Below, one piece after another: positions 45,605 to 55,761 of a DNA stretch of 64,000 nt. The notes below the pieces were generated by a model. It did not search any database, was not told the DNA's origin, and saw nothing but the letters and a program-made list of their open reading frames with translations. The stretch is from Eucommia ulmoides (Eukaryota > Streptophyta > Magnoliopsida > Garryales > Eucommiaceae), in contig CM028330.1 in assembly GCA_016647705.1 (NCBI GenBank), positions 53,618,897 to 53,682,896 of the forward strand. Direction: 5' to 3'. Each line of letters opens with the position of its first letter. Within the stretch, counting starts at the first letter, position 1. The position numbers and the translations under genes are program-made.

Positions 45605-46039
45605 TAGGTGACGTTTGGTTAGTGTTTTTGTTTTTCTGTTTCTACTTCCAATAAACTAAGATGTGTTGGGATCAGAATTCTATTTTTGTCCTAAGTATAG
45701 CGGAAATAGAAACTTGTTTAGTAACGACCAATGTCCTGAATGTATTATTTTTAATTTATGAGAACAAAACAAGAAACATTTGGTTGCAATATTTGATTTT
45801 TTTTTTAATATATAGTGGCCGGCCGGATAGCGAAAGAAATAGTTTTGTGAGAGTGAATAAGAATCAACATTTTTTTTTGTTTCTCGGGTTCTCAAAGAAT
45901 TAAGAAAATAGTCTCAATTTACTCCCAAAATTTTGGGGACATAAACATATTTACCAAACACATTTCTTTACATAAATTCCAAAATTTTGGAAGTGAGAAC
46001 AAAAATCAGAGAACAAAAACAATAACCAAACGATGCCTA
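45605..46039. mobile_element. MITE-like element behind gene copy 3 (clearest inverted ends)
   Basis: The left end is TAGGTGACGTTTGGTTAGTG; the right end read in reverse is TAGGCATCGTTTGGTTATTG, and the inverted similarity continues through TGTTTTTGTT. Such TAGG-type ends fit hAT-like MITEs, but the flanking octamers (ACACTAGC and AATCTTAC) do not match. 435 bp, no convincing ORF. Confidence 0.55.
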
Positions 46040-47075
46040 AATCTTACATAAGGGAGGCACACTAAATAACCGCTAGGATAGAAGACTAGGGTTCCTTTGA
46101 TGAGTTTTTTTATTTAGAATAGTGATTGAATTATGATTGAGTTTTTTTTATATATTATTATATTAAAATAAAAGACATAACAGTCAATTTGAAGGGGTCT
46201 CCAAAATTTGGAGATCGTAGACAACCGGATTGGTGGCTTTCCTTGCACGAAGTTCCAAGTAATAAAATGATATAAACTTTTAATATTCAAAGAGATGTTC
46301 AATTTTTCAAAACTCCTTAAACTGATATAAACTTTTAATATTCAAAGGAGATGTTCAATTTTTCAAAACTCCTTAAACTAATCAATAGGTGTTAATTCGG
46401 TTGGTAAGGGAGAATGTCATTTCCTTGTCAACTAAAATTTGACTCTTTTGAGAAATATTCTAAAAATTAAATCTTAAATTTAATTTTGACCAAGTCAATA
46501 TAAAAGAGTGCATCTTTAAGATCAACCAGATAAATGATTTTCAGGTGCGCGTAAGGTAGTGCGAAAATCTTACCGTAAAAAAAAAATCCTTAAACTAAAT
46601 TTACTTTTTTTAAAGTGTTAAAGGCCCGTTTGGTTGGCTAATTATCCTACTGTATGATTTATTTTACTTTTTCATGAATTGATTTGTATATTTACCCATT
46701 TACTATGATTTAATTAAATTTATATATTGTTTGTTTGAACAAAGAAATATACAATTATTTTAGCTTAGCTTAGTTAAATTTTAAGTTATATTTTACTCCA
46801 ATTACACGAGGACATAACAGTAGAACTAAATTGATTAGCTAGTTAATTCAAGTGTTTTTAATTCTTACAACCAAATAATTCATCAATTGACTAATTGAAA
46901 AAAATAGTACAATTTGTGAATTGAAGAACAACAAGACCAACCATTAGGAGATACTAACCTAAAATCGTATAGTTTTAAGTGAAATAACTCTTTTCATGTA
47001 TAAACTAGTTTGGGACGTCACAATAAGGGAAGCGGAATTCAACATTTTTCCTCACGCACAACCTTGACTTGCACG
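46040..47075. repeat. Gene-downstream block, unit 3 (diverged, ends the array)
   Basis: Recognisable counterpart of 15613-16600 but more diverged than units 1 and 2 are from each other. A private tandem duplication of about 57 bp lies at 46266-46379 (TTTTCAAAACTCCTTAAACT ends each copy). No gene. Confidence 0.7.
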
Positions 47076-47960
47076 TGGCGTAATTAACATGCATTAGAAG
47101 ATAAGAAAGAAGCCAAATAAATTGGGAACAAAACAATCGAGAATTCTCAAGCTCATCTCCGATAACATGTTAGGAGAATCTAGCATAGCTCCTTTCTATA
47201 TAGACTAGTTCGAGAAACCTCACAAATGCGATGCGGTATTCAACACATATCCTCATGTGTATGTGATCCGATTAATAAATATCAAAAAACATATGAGAGA
47301 AGCCAAACAATTCGGATACAAACAACTAAAAGACTTCTCAAACCTAACTCCGATACCATACTAGAAAGTTCCAACATTAAACAATATGACAATAAATGAA
47401 AAACTCCTTTCATATATAAACTAATTTGAAAAATCTCAAAAAAAATGAAGTAGATTTCAATACTCACCCTCACATTGAATCCCATTTTGCGTAAGGCATG
47501 TTTAGCAAATATCAGAAATTAAACAAATTGTGAAACAAACAACAAAAACTTCCCAAATCTAAATCTGATATCATGTTAAGAGGTTTTAACCTAAAATAAT
47601 ATGACAGTAGGTAAATGTCGGGTTCATCCCACATCGGATATTGAAGGGACTAGCAGTCAAGTTATAAATGTAAGGGAAAAACTCATCTCATGAGATAAAT
47701 TTGAGGGTTGAGAGAGACCCAAGACCACCCTACACTAGTGGCCTCAGAGCCCAGGTTATAACAACTCTGACCCAATAGCCACAGAGAGAGGGACTAGTCG
47801 AGGGTTAGCCGACCAAAAACTTAATGTGTGAAGAAAAGATTGTTGGATTTATCCCAAGACCACCCTACAATAGAGTAGCTCCTTTCATATGTCTATATTG
47901 AGAAAGAGTAGTATGAGAAACCTGACAAGTAAAATGTTGAATTCAACATAAAGAACTTGT
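47010..47960. repeat. Degenerate ~190-bp repeats with a TCCCACATCGG block
   Basis: The order (CTCCGATAACATGTTA), (CTCCTTTCATATATAAACTAG), (GAATTCAACAC...CCTCA) recurs about three times between 47,010 and 47,600 and again near 47,880, and also occurs once inside units 1 and 2 (about 16480-16600). Inside lies a block starting TGTCGGGTTCATCCCACATCGG (47616-47870). The paired starts TGTCGGGTTCATCCC and TGTTGGATTTATCCC at its two ends suggest a short repeat element. No gene. Confidence 0.45.
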
Positions 47961-48453
47961 TGAACATAGAATTATTAATGCGACTAGAATTTGCAATTTT
48001 GAAATTCTAGAAACCAAATTTGTCTCATTGAAGGTTACTTGTTGAACTGGTAACCCTAAATGATCCTTTCATTTACAAAATGCTGTCTCAATAGAAACAA
48101 CTCACCAAGTTGAAAAGAAATGTACATGAAGCAATACGAAACTCAGTTAATCATGACTGAACCATGGCTGAATTGCTAGAAATCATAGAAAATTGTCGTT
48201 AAAATCTTCGAAATCATATAATAATCACCAAATCGGAATAGAAACAAAACCTAAGAACTCGTAATGGATTATAAACTGAAGTAATAATAGTAGATGCAGG
48301 AACAGGTCGAAAATTCAAATTAATACCATGAATGAAACAGTTCTTAAGCACATAATCGACTGAATTTCAAATCAATATATCATAATTCACCAGAGATGCT
48401 AATCACGGATCTAAAAACGAACATACCGGAGAAGTCAGGGAGGTGAGAGGAAC
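47961..48453. other. Intergenic, nothing recognised
   Basis: AT-rich DNA without a convincing ORF, repeat or RNA structure. Confidence 0.5.
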
Positions 48454-48600
48454 CTAATCATCCAATCGGAAAATGGAGGATCTCCGGCGTCGCGACAAAA
48501 AAGAGTCACCAGCGAAATCATTGTTTCCGCCAACAAGATCAACAGAAGATCGATGAGCAGTAGCGTAACAGTTAGTATCACTTTTTCGGATCTGTTTCAT
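48454..48600 (-). CDS. Doubtful short ORF (48 aa) downstream of an E2F-like site
   Basis: It opens with ATGAAACAGATCCG at 48600 and ends TAG at 48454, encoding MKQIRKSDTNCYATAHRSSV and later GDSFLSRRRRSSIFRLDD. Upstream on the same strand are a TTTGGCGCGAAAA E2F-type site (48698-48711) and a TATTTAAA box (about 48803-48810), a promoter-like order. The length is that of a first exon, but the TAG comes before the nearest good donor (CCGGTATGT, about 48428). It could be a captured promoter and first exon or chance. Confidence 0.25.
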   Translation of the reverse strand: MKQIRKSDTNCYATAHRSSVDLVGGNNDFAGDSFLSRRRRSSIFRLDD

Positions 48601-48697
48601 CTGTTTGCTCCTCAATTTCGCTCAACAAAACTTTGCTCCAGAAATTGCTCAATTTCAAAATTGCTTGATTTTAAACACTAGATTGATCTGCAATCCG

Positions 48698-48711
48698 ATT
48701 TTCGCGCCAAA
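48698..48711 (-). promoter_or_regulatory. E2F-like site
   Basis: TTTGGCGCGAAAAT on the minus strand fits the plant E2F consensus TTTSGCGC on both strands. No confirmed gene is attached. Confidence 0.35.
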
Positions 48712-49028
48712 TATTTGGTGTAAGCGGGAAATACACGAACCGGTGCGCGGGGAAGGGGGAAACAGAGGTGAAATTGAAAGCCTGAATTCGTTTATTAAAC
48801 TTTAAATAGGCCCAAAATAGCTAAGTATACAAAATTCAAAGAGAACAAAATATAATTAAATTCAACCGATTTATAAGACCAAAAATTATGTTTGTCTAAT
48901 TAGTATTTCATTAGAGCAACTCTAACAGTTCAACTATCCTCTGTTTCATCCCAAATTTTAGGAGTTGTTTATGTAATAAATATTATTTTTAAAAAATTAC
49001 TTAAAAAACTAGTATTTTAACTTATTTC

Positions 49029-49385
49029 CCAGATGTGAGAATCCCGGCGTTGGAAACACCGGGATCATTTTGGTTTTGTTTTTATTTAAACTGATCCCCG
49101 CGTTCACAACGCCGGGATTAAAAAAAAATACATATTTTCTTTTTAAACTAAATGGTCATGGCGTTGTGAGCGCCGGGACCATTAAATATATATTTATTTT
49201 TTTATTTTCAAATGGTCCCGATGTTCACAACACCGGGACTGTAACGGCACATCGTTGTTTCACAAACAGCGATGTGCCGTTTGGTTTGACCGGCCAAAGG
49301 CTGCCTGTTTTTTGCAGGCAGCCTTTTGCAACTACAAATTTGACCATCGGTTTTTGGTCCCGATTTTCACAACACCAAGACCAAA
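49029..49385. repeat. Array of ~60-bp imperfect palindromes ending in two strong hairpins
   Basis: Five imperfect palindromes of the type TCCCGGCGTT...AACGCCGGGA occur at about 49033, 49092, 49152, 49211 and 49356, the first four spaced 59-60 bp. Between the fourth and fifth lie two sharp inverted repeats. One is AACGGCACATCG/CGATGTGCCGTT (49243-49254 with 49270-49281), extending inward to a 3-nt loop with one G:T pair. The other is AAAGGCTGCCTG/CAGGCAGCCTTT (49296-49307 with 49315-49326). The ORF spanning the array is not credible as protein. A CT-rich stretch and a donor-like CAGGTAAAA (about 49484) follow. Confidence 0.8.
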
Positions 49386-50148
49386 AGCCTATTTTACCCC
49401 ACCTCTCTCATTTTTCCTCATTCATTCAGACTTCTCATTTTTTTGCTCTTCCTCCTCCATTCGCACTTCTCTTCCTCCATTCACAGGTAAAAAAAATTTA
49501 ATTTATTTATTAGTTTAGTTAGCATATTTTTTAGTTGTTATTTGTTAGTTTGATTAATTTACTTATTTGTTAGTTTGATTGATTACTTATTTCTTACACA
49601 TTATAATATATTGTTTAAAAAAATAATTAGTTAGTTAATTAATTAGTTTAGTTGTTAATTTAGTTTTTAAAAACATAAATTAAAAAAAATATTAGAGGAT
49701 AGTTTAATTTAATTTGTTATTTATTTAATTTATTAGTTAGTTTGTTTGTTTTGTTAGTTAATTTAATTTATTGGTTTAGTTGTTTAATTTGTTAGATAGT
49801 TAGTTAGTTTAATTTGTTAATTTAGTTGTTAAATTAAAAATTATACTTTGACCCCTTTCACATGTGTAGGAAAATATAAATTAATATATTATTTAAAAAA
49901 AAATTAGTTAGTTAATTTAATTTTTTAATTTAGCTATTTAATTAAAAATATGCACTTTGGGCCCTGAAAGTTTGACAATTAGAAAAATATAAATTTTTAA
50001 TATATTATCTTAAAATAAAATGTTAGTTTCATTTTTGAATTCAATTATTTAATTTAAAATATATTTTTTTAATTTGTTAATTTAATTGTTAAATTAAAAG
50101 TTACATTTTGACCCCTTTCACATGTGTAGGAAAATATAAATTAATATA

Positions 50149-51585
50149 GGGTTTATACCAAAGACCTCCCTCGTCTTTTGCCCTTATACCAGAGACCTCT
50201 CCTGTCATTTGATAAATACCAATTACCCCCTTATAGTTTTAAAATTAAAACCACTTACCTCCCTACTAGTGAATAATTGCTGACACAATATTATTATTGA
50301 CGAAAATACCCTAAAACTCATTTAACTTTTATAAAATGTCATAAATGCCCTTTCTTAATCTTATTTATTGGACAAATATACCCTTGTGTCTCACCCTCCT
50401 CCTCCCTGTAATTTTTCTATGGATTCGAAATGATTGTCACTCTGATAAGTCGTCGTTATGTTTGAACCCTACACCATCTCCGATTAATTTATTTTTTTGG
50501 GGGGAAACATAAAAACGACCTTTGATGATGTTTATGTCCCCCAAAAAACCTGAAATTGATTCGATCGATTCACATCACCATTATCATACATCGTGGTCCC
50601 AGAAATTGATTTGATCGGTTCACTTTCTTCTTCATTCTCATCATCTTCATTATGTTCATAGGGTTCCTCCTCGCCAGTAGCAAATCCAGGCTTGTTCCTC
50701 CCTGATTCCTCTTCCATCTCTGATTATGCGACCCAAATCCAGGCTTGTTCTAGATGAAATATCAAATCCACAAATCAATTAACAGATTTAGAAATCAAAA
50801 CATGCAAAACCACCAAGATTAATTTCAAAATCTCCTTTGACGATCGATTTCGAGAAGAAAAAAAACACAGATAGGCCAAAAAAATCAGTAGATCAATTTC
50901 GGAATCTCCTTTGATGATCGATTTCGAAAAAAAAAAAAAAAAACAGATCGGAGAAAAAATAATCAACAAACAAATTGACAATCGATTTCGAATTTTCGGC
51001 ATATGGGAACAATAGATCGGAGATTGGAGAAATAAAAAACAAACATTTACTTGCCATAACAACTGATTTCGGATTTCACGATCGAATTTGAAGTTCTCTG
51101 AATCGACAATTGTTAGTCCTTCCTTCTTCTTCGATGACGACGAACCGTCGACAACCTTCAACCTCCATGTCTCTCTTCGCCTCACTCTCGACGAATCGAC
51201 GACCGTTAGTCCTTCCTTCTTCTTCGACGACCACGAACAGCCGACAACCTTCAGCCTCCAGGTCTCTCTTCGTCTCACTCTCTCACGACGAATCAATGAT
51301 CGTTAGTCCTTTTTCCTTCTTCTTCGACGACGAACCGTTGGCCTGCCTTCGTCTTACTCTCTCTCTAATGCAATGAACAAGGTTTAGAGTAAATGAAAAA
51401 CAAAGGGCTAAATCAGTAATTCATCTGGAATTTTTTAATTAAATAATTATCTGATAAAAACAAAGGGGTAAAATTGTATTTTCACATAAAATTATTGGTC
51501 AATGGAGTTGACTGATATTTGTAAAATGACAAGAGAGGTCTCTGGTATAAGAACAAAAGACAGGAAAGGTCTTTGGTATAAACCT
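50149..51585. mobile_element. Non-autonomous Mutator-like element with 9-bp TSD ATTAATATA
   Basis: 1437 bp flanked by ATTAATATA (50140-50148 and 51586-51594). Terminal inverted repeats of about 80 bp begin GGGTTTATACCAAAGACCT and, from the right, AGGTTTATACCAAAGACCT. Both contain CTTATACCAGAGACCTCTC. Long inverted ends plus a 9-bp duplication fit Mutator-like elements. The inside has three ~95-bp tandem repeats starting GTTAGTCCTT (51111, 51205, 51302), which create a repetitive minus-strand ORF (50775-51296) with VRRRETWRLKVV twice; I do not think it is a real gene. No transposase. Confidence 0.85.
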
Positions 51586-51723
51586 ATTAATATATTATTT
51601 GAAAAAATTGTTAGTTAGTTTAATTTTTTAATTTAGCTATTTAATTAAAAATATACACTTTGGATCCTGAAAGTTTGACAATTTAAAAAATATAAATTTT
51701 TAATATATTATTTTAAAATAAAT

Positions 51724-52522
51724 TGTATTGGTGCATAAAACTGATACACACCTCGAGTATGGTTCAGTCGGATGACAGGTGGGTCCTCCTGCTGAGGTGG
51801 AGTCGTCGATTGAAAAGTCATCACGTGAGCTATGTTAGGTCCTGGGAAGACTGATCTGTTGTGCTCAGAGTCCTGCTCCTCAAATAATGTACCTGCAGAA
51901 GGCTCAGACCGGGGTTTATCCCGGTGAAGCCCCTCCGGCGTGGTAATCAGCGCTCAGAGAGAAAAGGTACAGAATATAGCAAGTAAACAAATGAACTCGC
52001 GCGTAATCTAAATCATTAAAGCGTACATCGGGCTTACATAGCCCTCGATATATATAGGCGTTGGAGACTATTAGTTGGGCCTAAACACGATCAATTAGTC
52101 GAAACCCTGTGTTTAGCCGATAATTCGGTGCATTTAGGAGATAATCGTTGGGCTTAGGCTTATGGGCCCATTTAGCGAAGCCCGCGGGCTTTTGTCAGGC
52201 CTGCGGCGGTGAGCCGATGGAAGAGCGCGGAGATTCGTGGAGTCTTGGAGAAGAAACAAGGTGAAAAGGGGAGTCGGTCGAGGTGAATGGCTGAGTCCCT
52301 GAAACTGATCGTCGAGGGCATAGCATAGAGCTCAGAGCGACATGTCCTTGCGGGGCTCCTAACTCCTCTCTGGGTGTAAATAAGATTCCAGGGAGGATCT
52401 GTAGTCGGTGTATGCTCCAGCGTAGAGTTGTGGATTCCAAAATACGTCCCTGTTATTGCGAGGGTTGACACGTGGCTGGGTCTCAAGTGCTGACTTAAAG
52501 GTGCCCAAAAATACCCTCATCA
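51724..52522 (-). mobile_element. Solo LTR, about 800 bp
   Basis: On the minus strand it starts TGATGAGGGTATTTTTGGGC, has CCTATATATATCGAGG as a TATA region, GGGGCTTCACCGGGATAAAC downstream, and ends CACCAATACA. The satellite continues on both sides (AAATAAATTG, then AATTGGTAG). AAATT flanks the insertion if the terminal T and A are shared, otherwise only AAT. GC content is far above the surroundings. Its ORFs (52172-52541) are incidental. Confidence 0.7.
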
Positions 52523-53670
52523 AATTGGTAGTTAGTTTCATTTTTTAATTTAGTTATTTAATTAAAATATATTTGTTTAGTTTGTTAATTTAGTTGTCAA
52601 ATTAAAAATTACACTTTGACCCCTTTCACATGTGTAGTAAAATATAAATTAATATATTATTTGAAAAAATTGATTGTTAGTTAGTTTAATGTTTTAATTT
52701 AGCTATTTAATTAAAAAAATATGCACTTTGACCTCTGAAAGTTTGACAATTAGAAAAATATAAATTTTTAATATATTGTTTTAAAATAAATTGTTAGTTA
52801 GTTTAATTTATGAATTTTGTTATTTAATTAAAAAAACTTATTTTTTTAATTTGTTAATTTAGTTGTTAAATTAAAAATTATACTTTGGCCCCTTTCACAT
52901 GTACAGGAAAATATAAATTAATATATATTATTTGAAAAAATTGTTAGTTAGTTAGTTTAATTTTTTAATTTAGTTATTTAATTAAAAATATGCACTTTCG
53001 ACCCTGAAAGTTTGACAATTAGAAAAATATTAAATTTTAATATATTATTTTAAAATAAATTGTTAGTTAGATTAATTTTTAAATTTAGTTAAAATTGTTA
53101 ATTAGTTAGTTTAATTTATTAATTTTGTTATTTAATTCAAAAACATGTTTCTTTAATTTGTTAATTTAATTGTTAAATTAAAAATTATACTTTGACCCCT
53201 TTCACGTGTATAGGAAAATATAAATTAATATATTATTTTAAAAAAATTGTTAGTTAATTAGTTTAATTTTTTAATTTAACTATTTAATTAAAAATATGCA
53301 CTTTAGGCCCTGAAAATTTGACAATTAGAAAAATATAATTTTTTAATATATTGTTTTAAAATAAATTGTTAGTTAGTTTAATTTTTTTAATATAGTTAAA
53401 ATTGTTAATTAGTTAGTTTAATTTATGAATTTTGCTATTTAATTAAAAAAATATGTTTCTATAATTTGTTAATTTACTTGTTAAATTAAAAATTACACTT
53501 TGACCCCTTTTACATGCGTAAGAAAACAACTAAATTAAACTCAAATTAACAAACAATTCATTTTAAAACAATATCAAAATATAAATTTAATTTGTCAAGT
53601 ATATATAGCGAGTTTAATTTGTTACAAATACATTTTTCAACTTCATCAATAATTGAATTTTATTTATCAA

Positions 53671-53756
53671 AATCAGGTTTGGAAATATCTTCTTTTTCAT
53701 CTACAACAATATATTAATTGTTACAAACGAGAAAGAAGATATTTTTAAACCTGATT
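53671..53756. repeat. 28-bp inverted repeat (hairpin) at the edge of the satellite
   Basis: Arms 53671-53698 (AATCAGGTTTGGAAATATCT...) and 53729-53756 pair over 28 positions with one mismatch and two G:T pairs. The 30-nt loop itself contains AACAAT/ATTGTT. It could be a MITE remnant, a hairpin RNA source or an element edge. Confidence 0.65.
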
Positions 53757-53869
53757 CTGAAAAAATAAAGTCGATTATTTTTTAATTAAACAATTAAATT
53801 AAAAAAATGGCAATTTAATATGGGCCCCAAAGCCCACTATTATATTAGTCATATACCCATTCAACATTT

Positions 53870-55761
53870 TTTTTATTAAAAACCCCAACCAAAGCCGTGA
53901 GTTTCACCCACGAAGGAGAGGCGCATGAAAGGTGAAGCTATATGGTAAGTGTTCTTTCTCAAAATTCCATATTCGAACCTTCCATCCTCTGATTCATGCT
54001 CAGAATCTTGGTATAGAAAGTTGATATTCACCTTCTTCCCCAAAAAAATCGCAAACCCCAATTCCCTCCCCACTCATTCGCCACTTGTCTGCAGTTATCA
54101 CGGCGGAGTGTGTGTGTCACACACCAGATTTATCCATCGCCGCCTACCGTAGCCGTCGCTATCGCCGTTAACGTCGCCGACACGTTGGTAGTGCATCGTC
54201 GCCGCAACAGTAGCTCGATCTCGCCTCACCGTCTCCGTTCAAGCGTCGCCGCCTTTCAAATACAGCCGTCGTCGCCGTCAATTTGAAGTCATCGGTTTCC
54301 ATTTCTGTAAGTTTCATCTCAATTAAAGTTGTTTGATTGTCTAGGGTTTGGGTGATGCGAACACTGATTATTCCAAATCTGGTTTGGTTTTGAGATGTTG
54401 AATGCACAGTAACAATTATATATTGTTTGTTGTGTTCTTGAATTTGGGTTGTTAGGAATGTTAATGCATAGCAAAAATTCATCTCCCCTCTGCATTGTTC
54501 ATATTTCGGCCATCTCAATACCAACAATTTGATTCTTGCTTGCTTGTTGATTGGAGTTTAATTCAAAATTAGGGTTAGGAATGTGGAGAAACCAGAATCA
54601 GAATTTTTGGTGTTGCGATGGTAAATGCACATTAATAATCATATATTGATTGTTGTGTTATTGCCTTTGGATTGTCATGTGCAGTAAAAAATATATGTTG
54701 TTGTTGTGTTCTTAAATATTGAGTTCTTCTGAATGTTAATGTAAAGCAAAAAATCTATCTCCTATTGCATTGTTGATATTTTGGATGTTGGTGCTTGAGT
54801 TCTTGAAATATTTACTGTTCGGGTTGTTAAATTGTTGATGCGTAGCAAAATTACGTGTGTGCAGTTGTGTTCTTGAAGTTCGCTTTTGGTTTCATCACAA
54901 ATAAATGGCCATTGTTCTTGTTATCAATTTCTGTTTCTAATGACAAATTGTTTAAATAGTTAATGTGTAGCCACCAATCTTGAGGTAGTTTACTGTGCAG
55001 CAAAAATCACAAATTAAAAGACTTGGTTGATATTAGTGAACCTTAGAAAGCCAATTTACTATAGGATAGTGAGGAGTTCATTTAATTTCCAAACTTTAAA
55101 AACACCTAAAATGGTTTTTGGAAGCGTGGAATTAAAGTCTAGGAAATGAAATTGGAAATGAACCGATAAAAATTTCAAGATTTGTACATGGTTCAGCTCC
55201 AATTCCAATTCTGGCACTTCAATTCACACAACCAGAAACAACCTAAACTGAAAGATAAAATATGGAGACTCCAAAATGAGGAGAATAAGAGGCTATGCAG
55301 AATAACTATAGCTACAAATGAAATATATTGTGATGCAGCCAATTCATCGAGAAATCAATGAATTTTTGAGTCTTTTCAAGTATATAGCCGAAAATTGTTA
55401 GATCTTCGAGTCAAACACTAGAGACTGTTTGATATTTAATTGGTGTATATCGAAAAAAAATATGTTCGATTTATATAGATTATTAATGTGTAGCAAAAAA
55501 CATGAAGTGAAGACTTGTTTTAGATACACAATTTGAGACTTTTTCGCCGTTGATTTATGGTGTTGATCAAGCGTTACTGTGGTTTAAAAATTAATGTGTA
55601 TTTAATGTGTAGCAAAAATTGATATTCGGTTAATAGAGATTGAAATTGTGAAGCAAAATTCAACAATTTAAAACTTGTTTTTGAATTATACCGTTCATCC
55701 TCTACATTGTTAATGTTTACATGTTGAATTTTCGTCCGACAACGGGATTGTTTCTCAGGTA
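53870..55761 (+). other. Upstream region, probable untranslated exon and long first intron of the Ulp1-like gene
   Basis: A GC-richer stretch with CGTCGCCG words (about 54130-54300) ends at TTTCTGTAAGTTT, a good donor (54307). The next good acceptor is TTTCTCAG (55751-55758), three bases before the chosen ATG. The implied intron of about 1.45 kb is full of the GTGTAGCAAAAAT / GTGCATTAAT motif. No coding exon was seen here. Confidence 0.45.

Larger units (their letters stand above)
33063..47075. repeat. Tandem repeat unit 3 (truncated, about 14 kb)
   Basis: Gypsy 33063-37365, flank 37366-39297, Copia 39298-44663 with hAT, gene copy 3 at 45150-45506, MITE-like 45605-46039, then a shortened downstream block. 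Similarity to units 1 and 2 fades out around 47,030-47,075 near GGAATTCAACATTTTTCCTC, so the last ~1 kb of the unit (82-bp repeats, G tract) is missing and the array ends here. Confidence 0.8.
49500..53560. repeat. AT-rich satellite-like array, period about 270-310 bp, with two nested insertions
   Basis: Each unit carries two conserved marks in otherwise A/T sequence: ACTTTGACCCCTTTCACATG (about 49849, 50105, 52614, 52881, 53189, 53497) and GCACTTTGGGCCCTGAAAG (about 49954, 51656, 52723, 52996, 53298). Between them are long runs of TTAGTTAGTTTAATTT words. The array is split by the insertions at 50149-51585 and 51724-52522. No gene of its own. Confidence 0.75.

Noticed and set aside
47616-47870. 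Possible tRNA-derived SINE around TCCCACATCGG
   Set aside because: I could not find A and B box promoter words or a poly-A or T tail; kept only as an unclassified repeat.
49070-49501. 143-residue plus-strand ORF over the palindrome array
   Set aside because: It is produced by the repeats and a CT-rich stretch; it has no domain-like feature, and the palindromes explain the sequence.
50775-51296. 173-residue minus-strand ORF with repeated VRRRETWRLKVV
   Set aside because: It arises from three ~95-bp non-coding tandem repeats in a non-autonomous element and ends in a low-complexity part.
52172-52541. Three overlapping minus-strand ORFs in the 800-bp solo LTR
   Set aside because: The GC-rich LTR is free of stops by composition; three frames are open at once and none has a motif.
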